From: Anaeromassilibacillus stercoravium
GTDB lineage: Bacteria > Bacillota > Clostridia > Oscillospirales > Acutalibacteraceae
NCBI GenBank assembly: GCA_019118845.1
Contig: DWYE01000029.1
Coordinates: 1 to 16,117, forward strand
DNA length: 16,117 nt
Direction of reading: 5' to 3'
Under the pieces are notes generated by a model. The model worked only from the letters and a program-made list of their open reading frames with translations. It was not told the DNA's origin and did no database searches. Positions 5,886 to 13,005 of this stretch are shown here, in pieces; position 1 is the first letter of the stretch, and the number at the start of each line of letters is the position of its first letter. The position numbers and the translations under genes are program-made.

Positions 5886-7739
5886 TTATGAAAATAGTTT
5901 TAGGAGAAGCATACCAGTCTGGTAAAAGAGCGCGGAAACATACCACGCCACGGACAGCTGCCAAACCACGCATACAGCCGTCCATTTGAAGCTGCCCATC
6001 TCCCGATGAATCGCGGAAATGGCAGCTACACACGGCGTATAGAGCAGTACAAACAGCAGAAAGGAACCGGCCGAAAGCGGGGCAAATGCCTCGGCCAAGG
6101 CGCCTGCAAGCCCCATCTCCCCGCCGTACAGTACCCCCATTGTACTGACAATGCTCTCCTTTGCCACCAATCCGGTCACCAGGGACACGGCGGCACGCCA
6201 ATCGTCAAACCCACACAGTCGGAATAGGGGAGCAATCCACCCACCCACTACCGCGAGGATGCTCTGTGAGCTATCCGTCACATATTGCAATTGAGGCGAG
6301 AATGAACGCAGAACCCAGACGAAAACGGTTGCACACAGCAGAACCGTCCCTGCCCTTTTGAAAAAGTCCTTGACGCGCTCCCAAACATGGATGCGCAAAC
6401 TCTTCCAAGTGGGTAGCCGGTAAGGAGGCAATTCCATCACAAAGGGTGCCTCTTCTCCTTTTAAAACCGTCTTTTGGAAAAGCCACGCCGACAGCGCTCC
6501 CAGCAGAATTCCCAGCAGATAAACGCCAAACATCACAACCGGTCCCCACCTGGAAAAAAAGGTGGCGATAAACAGCGAATAGACGGGCATTTTCGCACTG
6601 CACGATAGAAACGGAAGCGTTAAGAGCGTCAGGCGGCGATCCTTCTGGTTTTCCAGAATTCGGGTTCCCATTGCCGCTGGAACCGTGCATCCAAACCCCA
6701 TCAACAGCGGTACAAAGGCTTTCCCGGATAAGCCGAGCTTTCGCATGGGCGCGTCCATTATAAAGGCGGCCCGCGCCATATAGCCGCTGTCTTCCAACAG
6801 GGAGAGAAGGAAAAACAGCAGGACAATCTGTGGAAAAAACGCCGATACCGCCCCCAGTCCGGCGAGGATGCCCTCTACGACCAAACTGCGCACCCATTCC
6901 GATGCCCCTGCCATTGTAAGCAGCCATTCCACATGCTTCGAAACCGCTACAAACCCGGCTGACAGCCCTTCCGAGAAAAAGGCCCCTACGCTGCCAAAGG
7001 TAAGGTAGAAGACGAGGAAAATCAGCACTAGGAACAAGGGGATCGCAAAAAACCGATGCATGACAATCGCGTCAACCCGGTCACTCAAACGTTTTCCTGG
7101 ATGCTTCTTAAAAAGAAGTCCCTGTTTCACGGCATATTCCGCCGCACCGTACCGCCGTTTCGCTAATTGTTCTTCATAGTCAGGCATGTCCGGTGCTGGA
7201 ATGGGATACAATGGCCTCGCACATGAGGAAGACATTTCCCCTCTATGTACCACCCCCGAAAGGAGCTCTTCCATCCCCTCCCCGGTTGCTGCCGAAATGG
7301 GAATTATCGGAACCCCCAATGCCTTTTCCAAAGCCGGCCGGTTGATACTTCCACCCTCCCTCCGCAATTCGTCCATCAGATTGAGGGCGACCACCACTGG
7401 AAGCCTTCGCTCCAAAAGCTGCATGGTGAGGTAGAGGTTCCGCTCCAGGTTCGTGGCGTCAACCACATCGATAACGACCTCCATCTCCCCTCTCTGCAAA
7501 AGGCGGTCCGCGATCATTTCCTCGGGAGAATTGGGCGTTAAGGAATATACCCCTGGCAAATCCGTTATTTCGAGTTGTACCCCATGAACCCGTCGTCCTC
7601 CTGTCTTTTTCTCAACGGTCACGCCAGGCCAGTTCCCCACATATTGGTGATCCCCCGTCAGCCGATTAAACAACGTCGTCTTTCCACAATTTGGATTTCC
7701 TGCCAATACAACGCGGAGTTTCTTTTCTCCTTCCTGCAT
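5886..7739 (-). CDS. feoB: Ferrous iron transport protein B
   Basis: A 617-residue Fe(II) transporter of the cytoplasmic membrane. The N-terminal GTPase domain has G1 GNPNCGKT (14-21), the switch I segment YVGNWPGVT (33-41), G3 DLPG (60-63), G4 NLMD (120-123) and a likely G5 SAATGEG. The membrane part holds two Gate-type repeats, with MGFGCTVPAAMGTR in the first and VAKESIVSTMGVLYG in the second, and ends with YTPCVAAISAIHREMG before the last helices. The frame is open 49 codons further upstream, but the start MQEGEKKL is chosen because a purine-rich GGGGAGGAAGGA precedes it and homology begins there. It is shorter than E. coli FeoB (773), as is usual in Firmicutes. It lies 17 nt after spmB. 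No feoA is in view. Confidence 0.95.
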   Translation of the reverse strand: MQEGEKKLRVVLAGNPNCGKTTLFNRLTGDHQYVGNWPGVTVEKKTGGRRVHGVQLEITDLPGVYSLTPNSPEEMIADRLLQRGEMEVVIDVVDATNLERNLYLTMQLLERRLPVVVALNLMDELRREGGSINRPALEKALGVPIIPISAATGEGMEELLSGVVHRGEMSSSCARPLYPIPAPDMPDYEEQLAKRRYGAAEYAVKQGLLFKKHPGKRLSDRVDAIVMHRFFAIPLFLVLIFLVFYLTFGSVGAFFSEGLSAGFVAVSKHVEWLLTMAGASEWVRSLVVEGILAGLGAVSAFFPQIVLLFFLLSLLEDSGYMARAAFIMDAPMRKLGLSGKAFVPLLMGFGCTVPAAMGTRILENQKDRRLTLLTLPFLSCSAKMPVYSLFIATFFSRWGPVVMFGVYLLGILLGALSAWLFQKTVLKGEEAPFVMELPPYRLPTWKSLRIHVWERVKDFFKRAGTVLLCATVFVWVLRSFSPQLQYVTDSSQSILAVVGGWIAPLFRLCGFDDWRAAVSLVTGLVAKESIVSTMGVLYGGEMGLAGALAEAFAPLSAGSFLLFVLLYTPCVAAISAIHREMGSFKWTAVCVVWQLSVAWYVSALFYQTGMLLLKLFS

Positions 7740-7756
7740 GCGTCCTTCCTCCCCGA

Positions 7757-8281
7757 TTAAGTTCCAAAAAACAACCGCACTGCAAGCCCAGCGACGAAAA
7801 ATGCAGTTAGATCTGCGATTAACGCCGCAGGAATAGTATGCCGCGTTTTTTTGATCTGTACCGCCCCATAGTAAACGGCGATGCAATAAAAGGTCGTCTC
7901 GGTCGAACCAGCCATTACGGAGGCGACGCGGCCCGCAAAGCTGTCCGGCCCGTCCTTTGCAAAGATCTGTGTCAACAGCGCAGTCGCCCCGCTTCCTGAA
8001 ACCGGTTTAATGAGTGCAAGCGGCAGTACATCTGCTGGAATCCCCAAAAATGTTGCCACGGGAGCAAGGAACGAAGCCAGTAGCTCCAAAGCGCCGGATG
8101 CGTTCAGCATCGTGACAGCCATAATCAGCCCCACCAATGTGGGAAGGATGGAAAAGCACGACTGCAATCCCTCTTTTGCCCCTTCTACAAAGGTGTCAAA
8201 CACCGGCACACGCCGGACCACACCAAATGCCACCATCAACAGCACGGCAACCGGAACCACATATATTCCCAGTTTATCCAA
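7757..8281 (-). CDS. spmB: Spore maturation protein B
   Basis: A 174-residue membrane protein (B. subtilis SpmB is about 178). With SpmA it is needed for proper dehydration of the spore core in B. subtilis. Recognisable segments are VPVFDTFVEGAKEGLQSCF (about 23-41), ILPTLVGLIMAVTMLNASGA, LPLALIKPVSGSGATALL and MAGSTETTFYCIAVYYGAV, all typical of the Gate-type domain in this family. The best start is TTG (8281-8279): GGAGGG lies 8 nt upstream and the length then fits the family, whereas the open frame runs further into spmA. This start overlaps the end of spmA by 8 nt, indicating coupling. It shares an operon with spmA and feoB. Confidence 0.93.
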   Translation of the reverse strand: MDKLGIYVVPVAVLLMVAFGVVRRVPVFDTFVEGAKEGLQSCFSILPTLVGLIMAVTMLNASGALELLASFLAPVATFLGIPADVLPLALIKPVSGSGATALLTQIFAKDGPDSFAGRVASVMAGSTETTFYCIAVYYGAVQIKKTRHTIPAALIADLTAFFVAGLAVRLFFGT

Positions 8282-8855
8282 TGGAGCAGCCCTCCAATAA
8301 TTTCGCCGCCAAAAGGCCGGCAACCAGCGCGATGGCGGAAACCATCCACACGGCGGGCAAAATGTCGAACGGCGCTGCGGACCCATACTGCGCCCGGAGC
8401 GTCCCCATAAACGTTGGAATCAGTTGAAGCGATGCCGTATTCAGCACGACGAACATCACCATGGAATTATCCGCCACATGCGAACCGCGATTCTGCGCGG
8501 CCATCTCTTTCATAGCGGCAAGCCCCATCGGGGTCGCTGCATTCCCCAATCCCAAAAGATTCGCTGTAATGTTCATACAGATGGCCTTTGCCGCAGGGCT
8601 TTCCGGCGGATAGGCGGGAAATAAACGGCGCAAAACCGGCGCCAGAAGGCGCGAAAGGATCGCGGTGAGCCCTCCGGCGTCTGCAATTTTCATCAGCCCT
8701 GTCCAGGCGCACATCATCCCCATCATCCCGAAAATTAATTGCACCGCATTCCCGGCCCCCGCCAATACAGCCTCCGAAAGCTGCTGCATGCGGCCGGTCG
8801 CCAAAGCACAAAAAACACTCACTGCGATCATCGCCGCCCATACCTTGTTCAGCAT
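8274..8855 (-). CDS. spmA: Spore maturation protein A
   Basis: A 193-residue membrane protein (B. subtilis SpmA is about 196), partner of SpmB in spore core dehydration. It has the Gate-type membrane domain, with FGMMGMMCAWTGLMKIADA in the first half, then AICMNITANLLGLGNAATP and GLAAMKEMA, and VMFVVLNTASLQLIPT further on, all strongly conserved in the family. The start MLNKVWAA is preceded by GGAGGA; the frame stays open for 30 more codons upstream, but those residues are charged and not family-like. It is the first gene of spmA-spmB-feoB and diverges from the abrB-like gene, so the two share a 167-nt regulatory region. Confidence 0.94.
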   Translation of the reverse strand: MLNKVWAAMIAVSVFCALATGRMQQLSEAVLAGAGNAVQLIFGMMGMMCAWTGLMKIADAGGLTAILSRLLAPVLRRLFPAYPPESPAAKAICMNITANLLGLGNAATPMGLAAMKEMAAQNRGSHVADNSMVMFVVLNTASLQLIPTFMGTLRAQYGSAAPFDILPAVWMVSAIALVAGLLAAKLLEGCSIG

Positions 8856-8874
8856 TCGGGTTCCTCCATCCTGT

Positions 8875-8915
8875 TGTGTTCTATTCCAATCTGTATTCAT
8901 TTTCAATAACGGATA
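8875..8915 (-). promoter_or_regulatory. Possible promoter of spmA-spmB-feoB
   Basis: On the minus strand there is TTGAAA, 17 nt, then TAGAAC, a moderate sigma-A match. An AATACAGA element in the same stretch loosely resembles the -10 of mother-cell sigma-E promoters, which control spmAB in B. subtilis, but its -35 is poor. Which of these works cannot be decided from sequence. Confidence 0.25.
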
Positions 8916-8938
8916 GTATATTTTCTCGCTTGAATAGA

Positions 8939-8967
8939 TTGACAAAAATGGTAAAAAATGTTACCAT
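8939..8967 (+). promoter_or_regulatory. Sigma-A-type promoter of the abrB-like gene with overlapping operator
   Basis: A perfect TTGACA (8939-8944), 17-nt spacer and TACCAT (8962-8967). The -10 box forms the right half of the inverted repeat ATGGTAA-N6-TTACCAT (8948-8954 and 8961-8967), so any protein bound there would block polymerase. The predicted transcription start is near 8974. Confidence 0.65.
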
Positions 8968-8974
8968 CTTTACA

Positions 8975-8992
8975 GGAAGTGACAAAACTTCC
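8975..8992 (+). promoter_or_regulatory. Second inverted repeat in the abrB-like leader
   Basis: GGAAGT-GACAAA-ACTTCC is a perfect 6-bp inverted repeat with a 6-nt spacer. It starts at about +1 of the predicted transcript, and its centre is 26 bp from the centre of the first repeat. It may be a second operator or a small 5' hairpin. Confidence 0.4.
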
Positions 8993-9022
8993 AAAATCAT
9001 CCATAAAGGAGGACATTCTATT

Positions 9023-9274
9023 TTGAAATCGACAGGAATTGTCCGTAAAGTTGACGAGCTTGGACGAATTGTTCTGCCAAAGGAATTGCGCAGTACTTTA
9101 AATATTCAAGAAAAGGACCCTCTGGAAATTTTTGTTGAGGACTCTGACATCATTTTGCGGAAATATCAACCGGCATGTATCTTTTGCAACAGCCTCGTCA
9201 ATATTACAACCTACCGCGGACACAACATCTGTCAAAACTGTCTGAAAAAGCTCGCGAGCCTTTCTCAGGATTGA
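9023..9274 (+). CDS. AbrB/SpoVT-type transition-state regulator with C-terminal zinc ribbon
   Basis: An 83-residue DNA-binding protein. Residues 1-48 form the AbrB swapped-hairpin fold, with the hallmark start MKSTGIVRKVDELGRIVLP followed by KELRSTLNI. Residues 52-73 look like a small zinc ribbon (C52, C55, C70, C73, in CIFC and CQNC), a variant common among clostridial AbrB homologues. The start is a TTG (9023-9025), chosen because AAAGGAGG lies 10 nt upstream and the AbrB fold begins exactly there; the frame is open for 49 codons further back, but those have no family match. AbrB-type proteins control the switch from growth to sporulation. Divergence from spmA and the two inverted repeats in its promoter region suggest autoregulation or control of the spm operon, which is inference. 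Confidence 0.92.
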   Translation: MKSTGIVRKVDELGRIVLPKELRSTLNIQEKDPLEIFVEDSDIILRKYQPACIFCNSLVNITTYRGHNICQNCLKKLASLSQD

Positions 9275-9313
9275 TACTGCCCGAGTTCCTAATTGGGTAG
9301 GTTCATAGACTAT

Positions 9314-9350
9314 AACAGCGCGAAATCCTAATTGGGAATATCGCGCTGTT
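9314..9350 (+). terminator. Rho-independent terminator of the abrB-like gene
   Basis: Perfect 10-bp GC-rich stem (9314-9323 with 9341-9350) followed by a run of T. The loop carries TCCTAATTGGG, an 11-nt sequence that also occurs 40 bp upstream (9287-9297). Confidence 0.92.
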
Positions 9351-9374
9351 TTTTTATCGTTTTCGATCACAAAA

Positions 9375-9422
9375 AGAACCCCCGCAGCTTACAGGGAGTG
9401 ACTCTGTAAACTGCGGGGTTCT
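9375..9422 (-). terminator. Rho-independent terminator of the amylase gene
   Basis: Long, nearly perfect stem: the 3' copy of AGAACCCCGCAG-TTTACAG pairs with CTGTAAGCTGCGGGGGTTCT across a short loop, followed on the minus strand by TTTTTG. It lies about 130 nt beyond the amylase stop. A smaller hairpin (AAAACAT-CGT-ATGTTTT, 9436-9452) lies between. Apart from these structures I see no gene in 9275-9549. Confidence 0.88.
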
Positions 9423-9549
9423 CCTCAGGTGGAGAAAAACATCGTATGTTTTCCTTAGAGATTAGGAAAATGAAGAGAAAATGAAACTTGTTGTCTGTTT
9501 ATCGGGTTCGGAAAAAAGCATTCCCGCTTCTTTCCAATCGACCAATGGC

Positions 9550-12500
9550 TTACGCAACCGTTACCACACAATGGCACTGCGGTGCTTCACCCGGCATCTG
9601 GGTGTAAATGCCAGCGCTCTGTCCAGGTGCGCCGATCGCCCAAATGCGGAAGTAATAGTCATTGCCGATCTTCGCTACAAACTGAGTCTTAAACACATCC
9701 CCATTGCCAACTGTAAAGCTTGGCATCACCGTGCTACCGTTGGTTACTGTCATCTTGAAGCAATAAGCGCTGCCGCGTTTCAAAGCAAAGGGAAGGGTTG
9801 TATCAGAGATCACCGAACGGACAGCGGAGGAAGTCCCCACACTCTGCCCCGCAGTGATCGCCACCGCTGTAGCGGTTGTAAACGCCGTTTTGTTGCTGCT
9901 TGAGGAGCTGGAGCTGCCAGAAGAGCTGTTATGCGTAGTCGTCTCCTTTTTCTCCAAGCTATTATATGCATCCTGCAAGGCATCGCTCATTGCGTCAACC
10001 TCGTCCTGATCGTCTTCGCTCAGGGCCGCGTCATTTGCCATAGCCTTCGCCGTGTTGAGCACTTGCTGGAATGCTGCTACACTCTTTGCTGTAAACCCAC
10101 TCAAGTCGACCGTCTCCATAGAGGCAATCAGTGCGCGCAGAGCATCTTTATCCGCGATCTTACGCATGGCCGCTAATGCTTCCGTCAGGGCAATTGCTGC
10201 ATTGTCCACGTCTTCCTGCGTAGCATCCCGATCTTCTACGATCGCATTTGCAGCTTCCAGTGCCTGAGCCATCTCAGCCTTTCCGGCTTCGACATACTCG
10301 TCCAGATTCAGGCCCTTTGCCTTTGCAATCACCGCTTCCAGCTCGGAGGTATCCGCTCTGCGGACCAGGCCAAGAAGTGCCTGCTCCAGTGCATCCGCAG
10401 CCGCGTTGATCTCGTCTTCCATCGCATTTTCGTCAGCCAAAACATCCTGGGCGTCTACGAAAGCGATGTTGAATTCCTCGTTATAAGCCGAGGTGAATTC
10501 ATTGAGGTCGATCTGCTCTGCAATTGCTACCAATTCTTCCAGATAGGTCTTGTCTCCCTTGACGAAGTCGATGCAGTGCAGCGCATCCAACAGTCCGCTC
10601 CACGCCTGGTCAATCTCCGTCTGCGTTGCGGTCGGGTTATCAATAATCTCCTGGGCTGCTGCAATTGCATTTTCCATTGCTTCGAGTACAGCAGGGAGCA
10701 TTGCATCCTTATCCGCCTCATCCAGTGCCTTCTGCGCCGTCTCCAGGGTCATACGAAGAACACGCTTATCAACAACTGTAAAGGCAAAGGTTGTATGCAT
10801 CTGTTCGCTGGGATTGAGTTCATATGTAAACACAGCGCTATCGTCAAAATCAACGCTTTCGCCATTGACCAAGACGCCGGCAATTTCTTTTCCTTCGACT
10901 GCCGGTACAAATTCCAGCGTCACAACTCCATCCTCTGCATCCGCCGTATACAGGCCGATCAGGTTTGCGAGTTTCTGCTCCTCTCCATCCACAGAGAGCT
11001 TCACATTTTTGCTGTATGCCACGCTGTACTGGCCAGGCTTTACATCGCCAGAGAGTACCACGGTGCTATACGGGGCAATCGTCAACATGCCATCTTCCAA
11101 CTTCGAAACGGTATCCACGCTGAATTTCTTCAGGATCTTGCTGAAGGAACCAAATTCTGCATCCGGTTTTACTTCCACGGTGATTTCGTTTCCAGTCAGG
11201 TTCGTTGCTACCAGGACGCTGTCGTCCTGCGTCATACGGATGTAGGAAGCTACACCGTTGTTGCCGGTGTCATATTCCGCCACATCGCCGTCTTTCAGCG
11301 CGCGGATCTCATTGCGCCAGCTCAACAGCTCTTTGTAGTGGTTCAGCATGGAATCCGGATCGTCAACCTGTGCTTCTACAGAGGTTTCGCCGCCCAAGCT
11401 GTACTTATTTTTACCATTCAGCCAGTCGGTCAGGCCCTCGCCCTCGTTGCTCTCATACCACGGCATGGGCTCGCGGATGTTCTGGTCCGGCTTCATGCCC
11501 TGCAAGCCAACTTCTTCACCGTAATAGATGAAGGTGTTGCCCGGCAACGTCAGATAGAGGGAAGCTGCCGTCTTCGCATGGTCCTCGTTGCCTTCCATCA
11601 CGCTCATGGTACGGTTCTGGTCATGGTTGGTCAGGAACGTGCAGTCCTCAAACTTGCCGTTGGAAGCAAAGCCGAATTTATCGAATACTTCGCACAGTTC
11701 GGAGACAAATCCTCCATTATGTTCGCTCTGCGCTACTTCCAGCAGTTCGCTGGCAAGGCTGAAATCAAAGGTATTCTGCAGGGCGCCGTCCTGTACAAAC
11801 GGAACCATACGGTCTGTGTTCGGCTCCCAGACTTCGCCTACCAGGAATACATCCGGATTGACCTCTTCCATTCCTGCGCGGAATTCCTTCCACCAAGCCG
11901 CGTTCTTGTCCGCGATCTCCGGGGTGTACATCGTATCGAGGTAGTCGCCATAGATGTGGCGGGCTGCGTCAAGACGGAAGCCGTCCACGCCTTTTTCCAG
12001 CCAGAACTGGCCGGCATTGATCATTTCCTCATGTACCGCCGGGTTGTCATAGTTCAGGTCCGGCATTCCGCCGCCGAACAAGCCCAGATAGCGGTAACCC
12101 GGGGTTGCTCTCCACTGCTGCCATACGCGTTTATTGCCGGAATGTGCGTCGTCCGTCGCGTTGTTGTCTTTATCTTCGTCGTAGTCCGTGCTCTTCTCAA
12201 TCTTGAAATAGTCGCGGTACGGGCTCGTCTCCGGATTGGTAATTGCATCCTGGAACCACGGGTTGCCACTGCCGCAATGGTTTACCACCAGATCCATAAT
12301 GACTTTGATCCCATGCGCATGCGCTTCATCCAGCATATTCTCAAAGTCTTCCATCGTGCCATAGTCCTGCTCCACGCTGTAGTAGTCTACCGTATCGTAA
12401 CCGTGGTAGCTGCCAGACTCGGTAATTGGCATCAGCCAAATTCCCGTGATGCCCAAATCCTGCAAATAGTCCATCTTGCTTGCCAGGCCGTTGAAGTCGC

Positions 12501-12936
12501 CGATGCCATCCCCGTCGGAATCGCAGAATGCGCGGACAAAGATCTCATAGAAGTTGTCTGAGGGCTGCTCGTCGATGATACCAGTGGGGATTTCCTCCCA
12601 GTAGGCATACACGGTGAGGCTCTCCGTCACCGGGGTATCGATGTAGAACAGGCTGCCCTCTCCATTCGGCTCCGTATACCAGCCCTTAAACGCATAGCCA
12701 GGCTTAGACGGATTCTCCGGCAGGAGCACGGTGCTTCCCGCGGTGGTCTCGACTGGGGCCAACTCGGCCCCCCCTTGTGAATCAAATGTTACTGTGACAG
12801 TATCTCCAGCCGAGGCTGAAACGGCCGTTCCTATACTGCCAACCTGTTCCTGCGCAGCGAGTCCGACGCTACAGGTAGAAGTTGCCATTAGTAACGCAAG
12901 CATTAGGGCGGTAATTTTTCTGCCCATTTTTGACAT
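9550..12936 (-). CDS. Secreted multidomain GH13 alpha-amylase-family enzyme with FIVAR repeats
   Basis: A 1128-residue secreted glycoside hydrolase, likely an alpha-amylase acting on starch-like glucans. Residues 1-29 are a Sec signal peptide (basic start, then TALMLALLMA and a likely LAA cut site). About 47-114 is a Listeria-Bacteroides (InlB B) repeat. About 126-630 is the GH13 domain: region I DLVVNH (D215, N219, H220), nucleophile D323 in GFRLDAARH, acid/base E368 in LVGEVWE, and H438-D439 in FLTNHDQNR. It looks closest to GH13_36. Four FIVAR-like helical repeats follow (about 729-791, 795-857, 863-924, 930-995), then a Ser-rich linker (about 1004-1016) and a C-terminal domain of about 110 residues that I cannot name. 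There is no LPXTG, SLH or dockerin sequence. AAGGAGGG precedes this start; an in-frame ATG at 12978 also has a ribosome site and would add 14 residues. Confidence 0.95.
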   Translation of the reverse strand: MSKMGRKITALMLALLMATSTCSVGLAAQEQVGSIGTAVSASAGDTVTVTFDSQGGAELAPVETTAGSTVLLPENPSKPGYAFKGWYTEPNGEGSLFYIDTPVTESLTVYAYWEEIPTGIIDEQPSDNFYEIFVRAFCDSDGDGIGDFNGLASKMDYLQDLGITGIWLMPITESGSYHGYDTVDYYSVEQDYGTMEDFENMLDEAHAHGIKVIMDLVVNHCGSGNPWFQDAITNPETSPYRDYFKIEKSTDYDEDKDNNATDDAHSGNKRVWQQWRATPGYRYLGLFGGGMPDLNYDNPAVHEEMINAGQFWLEKGVDGFRLDAARHIYGDYLDTMYTPEIADKNAAWWKEFRAGMEEVNPDVFLVGEVWEPNTDRMVPFVQDGALQNTFDFSLASELLEVAQSEHNGGFVSELCEVFDKFGFASNGKFEDCTFLTNHDQNRTMSVMEGNEDHAKTAASLYLTLPGNTFIYYGEEVGLQGMKPDQNIREPMPWYESNEGEGLTDWLNGKNKYSLGGETSVEAQVDDPDSMLNHYKELLSWRNEIRALKDGDVAEYDTGNNGVASYIRMTQDDSVLVATNLTGNEITVEVKPDAEFGSFSKILKKFSVDTVSKLEDGMLTIAPYSTVVLSGDVKPGQYSVAYSKNVKLSVDGEEQKLANLIGLYTADAEDGVVTLEFVPAVEGKEIAGVLVNGESVDFDDSAVFTYELNPSEQMHTTFAFTVVDKRVLRMTLETAQKALDEADKDAMLPAVLEAMENAIAAAQEIIDNPTATQTEIDQAWSGLLDALHCIDFVKGDKTYLEELVAIAEQIDLNEFTSAYNEEFNIAFVDAQDVLADENAMEDEINAAADALEQALLGLVRRADTSELEAVIAKAKGLNLDEYVEAGKAEMAQALEAANAIVEDRDATQEDVDNAAIALTEALAAMRKIADKDALRALIASMETVDLSGFTAKSVAAFQQVLNTAKAMANDAALSEDDQDEVDAMSDALQDAYNSLEKKETTTHNSSSGSSSSSSSNKTAFTTATAVAITAGQSVGTSSAVRSVISDTTLPFALKRGSAYCFKMTVTNGSTVMPSFTVGNGDVFKTQFVAKIGNDYYFRIWAIGAPGQSAGIYTQMPGEAPQCHCVVTVA

Positions 12937-13005
12937 GTTTAACCCTCCTTGTCTCAATCGTCCCTTTTGCAAGTCCATATTCTTGTCACTCCTTTCTTCT
13001 TTTTT

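Noticed and set aside
7740..7886. 49-codon N-terminal extension of FeoB
   Set aside because: It overlaps the end of spmB, has no FeoB-like residues, and the ATG at 7739 has a good ribosome site just before the GTPase domain.
8282..8386. 35-codon N-terminal extension of SpmB
   Set aside because: It lies wholly within spmA and is unlike SpmB; the TTG at 8281 has a ribosome site and gives the family length.
8876..9022. 49-codon N-terminal extension of the AbrB-like protein
   Set aside because: It spans the promoter TTGACA/TACCAT and the two inverted repeats; the TTG at 9023 has AAAGGAGG and begins exactly at the conserved MKSTG start.
10576..12561. A 661-codon open frame on the plus strand opposite the amylase gene
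   Set aside because: It mirrors the codon bias of the real gene, has no ribosome site or recognisable domain, and lies over the catalytic domain of a clear GH13 enzyme.
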